A DNA stretch of 64,000 nt from Saccharina japonica (Eukaryota; Sar; Phaeophyceae; Laminariales; Laminariaceae): NCBI GenBank assembly GCA_008828725.1, contig MEHQ01000803.1, forward strand, positions 62,001-126,000. Direction: 5' to 3'. The position numbers and the translations under genes were made by a program. Below are positions 36,901 through 44,200 of the stretch, piece by piece (within the stretch, counting starts at the first letter, position 1; each line of letters opens with the position of its first letter). Below the pieces are notes generated by a model. The model searched no databases and was not told the origin of the DNA. It worked only from the letters and a program-made list of their open reading frames with translations.

Positions 36901-37166
36901 ATCATACCTCGTAGCTGCGTATCCAAAAATGCGACAATAGCAGAAGAGAGGCAAAAAGCGGCAGCATCTCGAAGCCACCAAATTCAGGCAATATAATAGT
37001 CCCTATTTCTCACCCGCTTCGCGCACGTCTCCTGATCCGATCCCGTGCCAGCTTCACTCCCATCCAACCCACCACCATCACCGTTGCTGCCGCTGCCACT
37101 TCGAGGCTCCGCAGCAGGCCGTTGTCGAGCTCGCTTCGCTACGCGTTGACGAAGGGTCACAGGCAT
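19902..37166 (-). CDS. Uncharacterised three-exon gene, probable nuclear zinc-binding protein
   Basis: Gene model: exon 1 37166-37014, exon 2 31929-31845, exon 3 21989-19902 (all minus). The boundaries are GT-AG and the phases agree: exon 1 ends in phase 0, exon 2 starts in phase 0 and ends after one base of a codon, exon 3 supplies the other two. The predicted protein is about 775 aa: a basic N-terminus (RQRVAKRARQR, residues 6-16, NLS-like), a Leu/Glu-rich stretch from exon 2, a basic helical segment at the start of exon 3, a long Ala/Gly/Pro/Ser-rich low-complexity middle, and a compact C-terminal domain with CGAC-X20-CQAC. I do not recognise the family. A frame change at a C run (20175-20187) separates the low-complexity region from the C-terminal domain. 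The gene is divergent from NAA10. The ATG at 37166 is the first in the frame of exon 1. Further exons on either side are possible. Confidence 0.6.
22075..22260. mobile_element. MITE 'D' fragment
   Basis: AGATCGTGCAGATCGTACCA, CTGACTCGGCAACATT, AATCTAGATAATGAAGTGGG and GTGATCTGT are in family-D order. It lies in the long second intron of the minus-strand gene, just upstream of exon 3. Confidence 0.55.
22261..22856. other. Intron sequence, nothing recognised
   Basis: AT-rich DNA with no open frame or clear repeat structure. Confidence 0.5.
22859..22939. mobile_element. Stowaway-like palindromic MITE 'J'
   Basis: 81 bases, ends CTACTCTGTCCCGAAATATA and its near reverse complement TTATAATTCGGCACAGAGTG, flanked by TA at 22857-22858 and 22940-22941. 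TA duplication and CTCYGTCCC(A/G)AAATATAAG ends are the hallmarks of Stowaway-type (Tc1/mariner) MITEs. Diverged relatives at 7072, 43975-44085 and 63782. Confidence 0.8.
23296..23420 (+). repeat. Dispersed repeat 'P'
   Basis: CATTAAACCTTCCTGTCTAC, GTCGATATCCAGCACACCCA, GTGCCGATTCTTCATCCT, GGTACCAGTTCTGTGGTCAC and CTACGACACAGAGATACTAC. The same order occurs at 30690-30830 (+) and 31686-31800 (+), and inverted at 27592-27735, 48815-48905, 51472-51605 and 55726-55858. No coding capacity or clear ends. Confidence 0.75.
23568..23745. mobile_element. MITE 'I', cleanest copy
   Basis: Ends TACAGAACACCCAATAAGAA and GAGGTGTCCTGTACTGTA. Internal GGGAGTCGTTATCTTGAAAT and AGCACCCTTTCTCGAATAAG are shared with the pair at 12327-12657. 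Confidence 0.75.
23787..23858. repeat. (GTC)n microsatellite
   Basis: CGTCGTCGT repeats with scattered TTG/TAT variants, ending at the T tail of the adjacent inverted SINE. Confidence 0.95.
23859..24195 (-). mobile_element. tRNA-derived SINE, full length, inverted
   Basis: T run at 23860, then CATCCCATATATTATCTTCG, GTCGTAACTCAGATCCGGGG and TTTTTATCGCGACAAGATTT. The head is in reverse at about 24110-24195, with B box GACTCGAACCCTCGAC and A box region ACCTGCTGAACCACCGGGGC. It forms a head-to-head inverted pair with the next copy. Confidence 0.85.
24221..24540 (+). mobile_element. tRNA-derived SINE, full length, best head
   Basis: Starts GTCGGTCGCCCCGGTGGTCT (A box TGGTCTAACAGG), then GAGGGTTCGAGTCTCCG (B box GGTTCGAGTCT), the body CTCGCGATAAA-type block, CCCCGGATCTGAGTTACGAC, GAAGATAATAAATGGGAGGG and an A tail running into a (TA)n tract. 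The B box matches the GGTTCGANTCC consensus closely. Confidence 0.88.
25030..25465. repeat. Purine-rich (GAAA/GGAAAA) tract
   Basis: Almost pure A/G on the plus strand (25037-25200, 25395-25460), giving Lys/Arg/Glu-rich artefactual frames. The 24541-25030 stretch before it has only AT-rich DNA and GTAC repeats. Confidence 0.8.
25541..27420 (-). pseudogene. 5'-truncated, inactivated LINE reverse transcriptase
   Basis: Reading the minus strand from 27420: a KAAGPEDLPVGLLK segment, an in-frame stop, GNYRGISL, the palm motif FIDLTKAYDSVD (about 27017-26979), a GLRQG...LAPLLF segment, LYADDVG (about 26550-26531) and a C-terminal LLKAEVLETMLYGCATW ... LLRCLG...RKR segment (about 26200-26090). These are the ordered motifs of a non-LTR reverse transcriptase. 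At least three frameshifts, one stop and a 47-bp insertion break it. No endonuclease domain is present, as expected after 5' truncation. The 3' end runs into a short CATCATCAT tail (25541-25555), typical of LINEs with microsatellite tails. It lies in intron 2 of the minus-strand gene, in the same orientation. Confidence 0.85.
26582..26654. mobile_element. 47-bp insertion in the LINE with 13-bp target duplication
   Basis: The insert 26595-26641 (CCGTCTCGAAAGGGATGCTT ... ATGACTAAGGCAAG) is flanked by direct copies of CCCCCCATCGGCT at 26582-26594 and 26642-26654. The same short unit appears as the tail of repeat R1 (2237-2297, 2814-2870), near 46800 and at 62681-62734. Confidence 0.75.
27592..27735 (-). 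repeat. Dispersed repeat 'P', inverted
   Basis: GAAGAATCGGCACGGACACT, GTGTGCTGGATGTCGACGGG, then TTAATGTGAAGAACACA. Lies just past the LINE 5' end. The 27736-28275 stretch beyond it contains only AT-rich DNA. Confidence 0.7.
28276..28382. mobile_element. MITE 'F' copy 3
   Basis: ATTACAGAGGGCCATACTAA, AATAGGACCAAATATTGTTA, TACCGTAGGTCCTATTTACT, ending TTTACTATGGCCCCCCGT. The right arm carries an extra CTAGCATT between TA dinucleotides. Confidence 0.75.
28799..29718. mobile_element. TIR element 'K' copy 1 (CTGGGCACTGGC ends)
   Basis: 12-bp terminal inverted repeats CTGGGCACTGGC / GCCAGTGCCCAG enclose about 920 bases. The right part (CGAAACGGGTTTCCGTACTA, GGCGAATATACTGGCCGGGT, CAGTAGATTACTACTGCCAG) matches 43681-43890 of copy K2. 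No transposase frame. It contains a 3 x 65 bp tandem repeat. Confidence 0.65.
29183..29377. repeat. Three perfect 65-bp tandem units
   Basis: Units begin GGGGCACAGGGTGGTATCAT at 29183, 29248 and 29313, with no differences visible between them, so the expansion is recent. Inside element K1. Confidence 0.95.
29719..30689. other. Intron sequence, nothing recognised
   Basis: Contains two TACCGCGGTGG-type segments (about 30089 and 30187) and AT-rich DNA. No coding signal. Confidence 0.45.
30690..30830 (+). repeat. Dispersed repeat 'P'
   Basis: TTCACATTTAAACGTTACG, CCCGTCGACATCCAGCACAT, TGAATCTTCATCCT and CGGTCACAAAACTACGACAC in family-P order. Confidence 0.7.
31165..31233. mobile_element. 53-bp hairpin mini-element with 8-bp target duplication
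   Basis: 31173-31225 is a hairpin: CTATATGGGTGATGACCC, a T-rich loop, then GGGTCATCACCCATAG. It is flanked by direct CTTGGCGC copies at 31165-31172 and 31226-31233. An 8-bp duplication is characteristic of hAT-type insertion, but this is far shorter than usual MITEs. Confidence 0.7.
31322..31515 (-). mobile_element. SINE, 5'-truncated
   Basis: ATTTTCGCCCTTCTTTTCTC, GTCGCAACTCAGATCCGGGG, CTCTCGAGAAGACTTGGGCC and CTCGTCGACTCGCATCGAAT. The head is missing; the left end lacks a long T tail. Confidence 0.7.
31686..31800 (+). repeat. Dispersed repeat 'P'
   Basis: Close copy of the 23296 repeat (CATTAAACCTTCCTTTCTAC onward), ending about 45 bases before exon 2 of the minus-strand gene. Confidence 0.75.
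31845..31929 (-). CDS. Uncharacterised gene, exon 2
   Basis: 85 bases bounded by ttgtcag| and GAAG|GTGAAC. Reads LERLMEKCFGDLQFLLDELE, then VVVPPVPE. It is a short, clearly coding island in otherwise repetitive DNA, and its phases fit exons 1 and 3 without adjustment. Confidence 0.6.
31930..32480. other. Intron sequence, nothing recognised
   Basis: No open frame or repeat structure that I can place between exon 2 and the foldback element. Confidence 0.45.
32481..32968. mobile_element. Foldback element with about 200-bp inverted arms
   Basis: The left arm 32481-32678 begins AGGTCGACTATTCTGGAATC and contains GTATTGGCCGATATTGCAGG and CGGATGACCAACTGGC. The right arm 32768-32968 mirrors it and ends CATGATAGTCGACCT. 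The loop is about 90 bases. The arms differ by scattered substitutions and small gaps, so the element is not recent. No target duplication was found. Confidence 0.8.
32969..34029. other. Intron sequence, nothing recognised
   Basis: Mixed DNA, with short open frames around 33314-33580 lacking domains. Confidence 0.45.
34030..34373 (-). mobile_element. tRNA-derived SINE, full length, inverted
   Basis: GTCCATCCCATTTATTATCT, GTCGTAACTCAGATCCGGGG and TTTTTATCGCGAGAACGTTT, then head in reverse: GGTGGGATTTGAACTCGGG (B-box side) and CTACTCTACCGGGGCGACCG. Confidence 0.85.
34634..35318. repeat. Three copies of a GGGTACCCGGG-rich foldback unit
   Basis: Two direct copies (34900-35052 and 35172-35318) share GGGTACCCGGGTACCCGGGA, ATACCCAGTACCGCGGGTAA, GACGGTTCCGGGTACCCGCC and end AATCCGGGAGCCATCTCTA. 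A third, diverged and inverted copy is at 34634-34775 (AGAGATGGCTCCCGGATTCG onward). Each unit is itself rich in GGTACC palindromes. Confidence 0.85.
35600..36085. repeat. Diverged repeat 'H' pieces around a (GGCA)n tract
   Basis: GGAGACAAATTACTTGGAAT at about 35625 and the inverted ATTCCAAGTAGTTTGTCCCA at about 36045 are family-H ends in opposite orientation. Between them is a GGCAGGCAGG tract (35683-35740) and otherwise unrecognised sequence. Confidence 0.5.
36380..36495. mobile_element. MITE 'F' copy 4
   Basis: GTAATGGGACCAAATGTCAT, ATAGGTTTTTGTGTGTACCG, GTAGGTCCTATTTACT and GGTCCCCCGTAAT. The left end is fused to a repeat-P-like end through a TACCTGGTA motif. Confidence 0.6.
37014..37166 (-). 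CDS. Uncharacterised gene, exon 1
   Basis: 51 codons from ATG to a consensus donor (AAGCGG|GTGAGA). Begins MPVTLRQRVAKRARQR, then Gly/Ser-rich, ending DQETCAKR. The ATG lies a few bases after a possible acceptor (tccatag), so an upstream exon cannot be excluded. Confidence 0.55.
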
Positions 37167-38066
37167 CCTTTCCTATGGATAAACAACTCGGATTATTACG
37201 CGCAGGGATGATGAACGCCTGAAAAAAGAGGTCACCCGAATCCACCGCCCACCGGCGCAAATTTCTCCTCGGCGGACTTCGAATCGGGCGCCAAAGTCTC
37301 TGGCCAGAGTCTTGTCTCCAGTACACCTAATGTGACGCCGTCAGCGATGCCAAGCAGAAGAGTCAGGCGCAGCTGCAAAACATGAACATCACCTGTCCCC
37401 CCACCAGGAATGGACGTACGTAACCGAGGGTGGTGAAGCACCCAGCAGCCTCGCTTTTATCTCGGTCAGGTGTGCGGCGCCCACGGCGCTGCCGCCGCCA
37501 CCGCGAGAAGGGGTCTCACGCGCGCGTGCAACACCGTTCAGATAATCGATGGCCGCCAGTTGCACCCTCGAGTTCTGCCCGGCGCGCCGGACCTTTGTGC
37601 GCTGGCTATTCCGTTCACTACAACGCTCTCTGGTCTCTGGCGTGCTGGCGTGCAACCACGAAACGGCGATGAAAACCTCGAAAAAATCCACAGAGTTGAT
37701 GCACGAACGATGTACCGCGGAAAGAATCCAAGACCGCTGCGCTTGCCAGATCTACGGGATTGCGCCAAGCACAGATGGATCTCTACGCACTAGATGCAGG
37801 CGTTGTTGTCTGGGACGCGAAGCGCTGCCAATGTCGTGTAGCTGATTCTGCTATCTGTCAACCCAATGCCGTTCCCTCTCAGCTTTCGGCCCTTCAAAGA
37901 GTCAACTTATCTCTGATAGAAAACACGCCATAATGCATGGAACTCCGTGGATAGGACGAAGAAAAATAGGTTCGCTGATCGACGACACCGAGAGAAGTTG
38001 CTGCCTTGCTTGCCTCGTCTGCTGGTGCTCGCAGCTCGCGGACCTTCGCAGCAGTGCGCGTAAATA
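37167..38066. promoter_or_regulatory. Divergent intergenic region between the minus-strand gene and NAA10
   Basis: About 900 bases separate the two start codons. The region is GC-rich and repeat-free, unlike its surroundings, as expected for a shared promoter and 5' UTRs. A minus-strand open segment (37389-37691) encodes coding-like sequence (VQLAAIDYLNGVARARE, then HLTEIKARLLG) and could be an unassigned upstream exon, although its donor phase does not fit exon 1 at 37166. No TATA box stands out. Confidence 0.4.
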
Positions 38067-38220
38067 ATGGCGCTCTCTATTCGACAGGCGACGGTAGATG
38101 ACCTCCTCCAGATGCAGACGGCGAATCTGTGGTGTCTGCCGGAAAATTACCAGATGAAGTACTACCTGTATCATGTCCTCTCCTGGCCACAACTGCTCTT
38201 CGTAGCCGAGGACCACAAGG
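38067..38220 (+). CDS. NAA10: NAA10 exon 1
   Basis: 51 codons plus one base. The donor is CACAAGG|GTGAGC. Encodes the N-terminal strand and helix of the GNAT fold, including [20 protein letters not shown]. Confidence 0.95.
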
Positions 38221-41200
38221 GTGAGCTTGGTGGAGAGATACCGCGACGTATGAGACACAATCAGCTACATCGTCACGACTAGTAGCACATGCTGTTCTAT
38301 TTTACCGACTATTTATGTCCCAGCTTTATGGGAGTAGCCCCTGGCTGTCCTCTATGCATCGAGTCGTTTCGCCTTTTATCTGAGTACGAGTATACTCCTG
38401 TACGTACTCGTAGCTGCGCCGACATTTTGCTTATCTTTGTCTCTTTTTGCTGCCTCGGCCTCGGCCAACGCGCGTGGGAGTGAAGCACTGAAGCGCGACC
38501 AAGCCCCCAACTGGCTGTTTCGGCTAGATTGATGAGTGAGGTCGCATTACAGGGATGGGAAGCTTTAGTTTGGAACGCAGCCTTGCTGTCAAATTGCTGT
38601 TTTTTTGCACGTACTCGTAACTATTTCCACACAGCTGTTACTTGGTCGCGTATTCTATGGGACAAAAAAGGGCATTCGGTATTTCTTGCATGCTGTCGTT
38701 TTGTCGCCCTTGAAGCCCTTTCCCTTGAGGCAGCGTCGGGGCCACGGCATAACAGCAGCAGCAGCCGCGCTTCAAGCTCTTTCCTTTGTGACAGCCACGG
38801 AGGGTGCTTGTTCGCCTGTGCGATGTTTCCTGTCATCCTACGGTAGCTACTAGGAACAAGAGCGGTGTAATTTGGTTCAGGTTTACGTACCCCATGGGGT
38901 TCGTCAAGAAACACAACCCCCGTAATAATCGAGCAACACTTCAACACGGTACCTGGTACATATTACGCTTGTGTTGTCGCCACAATGCAGTCCTAACGTA
39001 TACCAGGTACGTACTGGTGCGAGGTAAGTATATCGTATGAATATAGTGATCAGCAGTGGGGGCCACGGAAAAAGAGAGCCTAAGGTCACGGGGGATTTTG
39101 TCCACCCCCCGTCCCCTGGTTTCCGGGTGACTCTATTACAGGGGACCATACGAGTAGTAAATAGTAAATAGGACCTACATTAGACACAAAAACCTATATA
39201 TTTCCCTATTTTTACCAACAACATTTGGTCCTATTTACTATGGTCCTTCGTCCTTCGCATTAACCTCTCGGCGATTTTTCGGAGCAGTACGTATTACACC
39301 GCTTTTTTTCAGGGCGTTCCTCGGGATTTTCCCCGCCGATTTACACGGGATTCGGGATTATCCCGTTGTCCCGTGATATATGTGAAATCCCGTTCCCGCA
39401 CATATTATAACATCCCGTTCCCGCTCCACAGAAAAGTGTAGATTCCGTTCCCGCACAAACGCGTCCCACGCCCCGCACAATTCAGGATATATCCCGAATC
39501 CCGTGAGTAGAGTATCGTGAAATCCCGCTTTTACAAACTCGCAAGTGCAAATAACCCCCCCCCCCAAATCGTTTTTTTTTTTTTTTTTTTTGGCGGTCAC
39601 CAAAGCTGGCGGTCGAGTAGATCATTTGTGCGGGGTGGAGAACCTTTGCTCCGCACAAGGGGAATGGTCGTATCACGTAGAGTTCATATGGTAAGGCATC
39701 CGCGAGGCAGTTACATAGTAAAACCCATTGCTGTCTCCGGAAGTGGCCACACCAGAAATTAAATTAGCTCGTTGAAGCTGTCGTCCATATGCAAGTCCGC
39801 CTCAGAGGCGGTTCTTAGCAGGATGCAGCTCACCCTCCATGCGACTCGCCCAATACCTCACGGCGCTTCGCGCTTGGTGCAAGCAATGTCTGCCTGGTTG
39901 GTGAAAACCAAAGTGCACCGTCCCGGCATTGTAGGGATGCGAGAGTCTATGGTCATATGACTACGGCCGTGCACGACATGAGTACACCCCCCCCAAATCG
40001 AGGGACTTACTATAAGTAGTATTTTATTGTGTATGCGTCGACGTGAAACAAAAGCTTATTCGACAGCAAGAGTTGATGCCGCATCCATATGTGCATGCCC
40101 GTCGTATACCCGCCCGCCTGCCTGCCTGCCTGCCTGCCCATGCTGATGAACTCGGAGGCTGGTATGGTATTGTTGGAAATGAAGCACACGTCGGACGGAT
40201 CATCTACGGATAGATCAGATAGATCATCTAGATCCTAACCTGCAGTTCTGATATGTTGCGCAGGATATGTGTAGCAAATCTAACCCAGGAAACATACCCT
40301 AGCCCATGCAGATTATTTGGGCCCGACCCGGCAACGTGAGCTAGATCATACAGATGATACAGATGATACAGATCAGGAATATTTCTGCCCTGAAATATCT
40401 AGATCATTAAGTGGGAATTATCTATATGATCTGTCAAAGTTGGGGAATTAAGTCCTTCGCCGTGCCCGAAGGCAGGCGGTAGCTCCGTTCCCTGGGAGGC
40501 AGACTCTTGCAACAAGCCTTCGCGGCTCGTCTCTCTGGTCCACCCAGCTTGCCTGACCCCGGCGAGTGGTGCCGAAACACGCCCACCGGGACCGGACTAA
40601 AGGCTAGGGGGCTGGAGACAAACAAATTATCGCTCGTACTCGTAAGGCCTGTGACAGGAGTTTGTCAGGGGCCGGAACTACCGCCTGCCTTGGGCCGCAA
40701 CCAAGAGCTTCGTTTTCAATCGGAGCACGCCCCAAATATCGTGGGCGTTGGAGGACGCGGTGGTGATGATGGGGATCGAGGAGAATTTGGCGGTGACGCG
40801 ACGTGCCCATGCTGTAGCAAGGTGGACACAGGACGCGCGGCACGCGCACAGATGCCGCCCGAGCTGGAGCACAGGAGAATTATGAGGCGCCACTGCTTCG
40901 CGTGATGTCTCGCACCGTTTGACCCTTTGGCTGCTGCTGCTGCTGCTGCTGCTTACGGTGTCCCGCACTAAGTCGAAGTATTTATAGTGTGCCGAAAACG
41001 TGTGTGCAGCTCTTAAATGCTATCAAGAAGCGTGGAGCCCCCATCAATTCCTCTTCGAGTGGGAAGTGGGGAGCTCTTCTCCGCAGACAGGAATCTCCGG
41101 TCCGCATGGATGTTGTCATCAGGAGAGAAGAGTCTTTTCGGGATGCGCCGACCCAAGAGCTCCGCGACAAGGCGATCCTAGACTCGAGTTGCTTCATACG

Positions 41201-44200
41201 GCCGACCGCTGTACGTAATGGTCACTTTTTTTCTCCACGTTTCCCCCCCCCTGAAGTCCCAAAAGTGGTGTAACGTAACCCCTTTGGAAACCCCGAGATA
41301 GCGACCGAAACAATGAACACGTACGTACTCGTACTCATGCCTTATAAGGGTGGCGCCTTAATGTATGAGCTCCTCGCATGAGGAGTTTCAATATTTCACG
41401 CAACCCGACCAGCATTTCTATGCGCTAGGGACCCAAGCATAACATTCCAGTGAAAAGTATCATACTAAACGTAAATAACCGCTGAGTTTCTCTTGGGGAG
41501 CTCAACCGGTCCCAGTGACAATCCCAGTGACAAAATATTGCCTCAGGAGGCAAAAACTAACTACAAACCCTATATACCGTGGGATAAGCCAACCGTCTAC
41601 GACGAGCGTGAGCGCCCAGCATTACGTGTAGAATTATTGGTGCGCCCGTGCCTTACGTATACATACGACGCACCTTCCATTTGTAAAACTCGGACGCCAA
41701 TTTTGTATAATATCATCCCCCGTTTTCACGCAGCGGCGTTTTCTGTAACCGTCACTTTTTTTCTTCTTCTCGACACTTTTCTTTCCCCGCCCTGAAATCC
41801 CGAAAGCGTTGTTTACCGTGTTAGTGCTGCACTGAACGGAACCCTAAAACTCGTCTAATTCCAAGTGTTTTGTGTCCCCACATTGGGACTGCATTCCCAT
41901 TTAAGGTCTAAATGTGTTGCATGGGTCAAAAGTATTAATAGACCGACAAACCGACATCTGTTTGTCCGAACCGCCCCGCAGGAAAAATCGTGGGCTACGT
42001 CTTGGCGAAGATGGAGGAGGACGCTAACGTTCCGCCGCATGGGCACATCACATCGCTGGCTGTGTTGCGTACGCACCGAAAGAGGTAATGTAGGGTATAG
42101 CAGTGTGGGTGACAGCAGCAGAATGTACCCTGTTTGCGCGTTCGTCCGGCTGGACCTGGATGTGTTCCCGGGGGGGGACGGGTGTACTTCTTCATATGCA
42201 TGCATGGCCGTAGTCGTATGACCATAGACCCTCGCATCCGTACAATGCCGGGACGGAGCATGTCGGGTATTCACCGACCAGGGGGGTACTCATGTCGTGC
42301 ATGGCCGTAGTCGTATGACCATAGACCCTCGCATCCCTACTCGTACAATGCCGGGACGGAGCACGTTGAGTTTTCACCAACCAAGCAGAATTGCTTGCAC
42401 CAACGCAAGCGCCGTGAGGTGTTGGGCGAGTTGCATGAAGCCGGGTGGGGGGGGGGGGCGTCAAGTACTGTTCGTTTTATCTGGTATTTTGTGAGCCTCG
42501 ATTTAGCCAACAGAATCGTATGTGCGCGTGTTGCCAGCTGGTCCTGGAAGTGTTGTGTGTGTTTTTTGTGTTCCATCCCATGTGTGATCTTCGCCCTTTT
42601 TTATTTCTCTCTGCCTCTTTAGTCGAAACTCAGATCCAGGGTCACATAGCAGGCTCTTCTCCCCCGTCCCCACTACGGTTCGTGCTATTTTTCATATCGA
42701 GAAGACTTCAATATTTCTTCCCTCGTCGACTCGCGTTGAAATGTGTGGGGGGCATCCAATGCTGTTCGTTTTATCTGGTGTTTTTGAGCCCCGAGTCAGC
42801 AGCGTTAAAACTTTTTTTTTTGTTGTCAAGGGGTTTTGTAGACGGGGTGGGCGCGAGGGGGGGGGGGGGGGGATCGTCGACGAGCAGTAGAGTGTATTTG
42901 TTACCACGATCGCAGCTGCTGCTTGTCAAGGGGTTCAGTATGGAAAACATACCGATTTCGATTTTAAACGTTTCACACGTCCGACAGATCATCTTCCGAT
43001 AGATCATCTACAGATAGAGCATCTACATATATGTCTAATCAGATAGATCATCTACAGATATATCTACTCAGATAGATCATCTACAGATAGATCATCCAGA
43101 TCCTAACCTGCCGTTATCAGTTGTCGTGCAGGATCTGTAAAGTGCAGGTCCAACCCAGAAAATGACTCAGATCATGCAGATTATTCGGCTCCCACTCGGC
43201 AACATGAATTAATGCTGCAGATCATAAAGGTCAGGAATCTATTAATATCTGCCTCAATGAAGTGGGAATCAATGACTTATCCGATGTGTAAAACGTTTGC
43301 ATCCGGATATCCGCCTGGACCCTTTCCCCCCGTTCGCATCTTGTACGTATGCCATGTGTCTCCGTTGAGCAGGGGTATCGCGACGCGGTTGATGAGGTGC
43401 AGCCAATTGTGCATGCAGGAGGCCTTCGAAGCGCGGTACGTATCGCTGCACGTGCGCGAGAGCAACAGAGCGGCCTTCCACCTCTACAAGACAACGCTGG
43501 GATACCAGGTAGGTTCCAATTCCGATACATCATATCATACCAGGATTTATAGTGAGCAAGGGAGATTGTATTGATTCGGGCTGGGCACTGGCTGACTCAG
43601 TCAGTAGCAATTGTACTGTTGTCAAAAGCAATCAGTTTACTGGATTGCAGCAGTATACTGTCACTTCTCTCTCCTCCCGAAACGCATTCGGTGGGTTTCC
43701 GTACAATGATATGGCGTGTTTATTGGACGTACGTAAGATAAACCTATTGGCGAATATACTGGCCGGGCCAATCAGTAGGTTACTACTGCCAGTAGATTAC
43801 TACTGTCAGTAGATTACTACTGCCAGTAGATCACTACTGCCAGTAGGTTACTACTGCCCAGTAGGTTACTACTGTCAGCACATACTGTGCAAATGCCTAG
43901 CCTAGTATTTATAGATGCATGCGACCCATGGCTACGGCCCCTGCTCACGCGCGTGACCGGTTGGTATTCAAAATATTGTCCAAACGGTCCTTATCTTTCC
44001 GCCCAGAGTGGTACACAAGTACTACCACTCTGTCCCTAAATATAAGCAACTTGTGTACATTAACATTCAATAAAAACGGTGCTTACAGCAGTAGGGGTCC
44101 CTCTATAATTCCGGTTTCATATTGCCGGTGAAATCGCTTGGCACAGATGGGATTAACCAGTGTGGCAGTGTGCGGAATAATGCCGGTACCCGCTCGTACG

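Noticed and set aside
40563..40585. LTR-retrotransposon primer-binding site (TGGTGCCGAAACACG)
   Set aside because: No flanking LTR pair, polypurine tract or gag/pol sequence was found nearby.
40989..41273. An alternative NAA10 exon in intron 1
   Set aside because: NAA10 exons 1 and 2 join directly at the conserved HKG|KIVGY position, and the ORF resembles no part of the GNAT fold.
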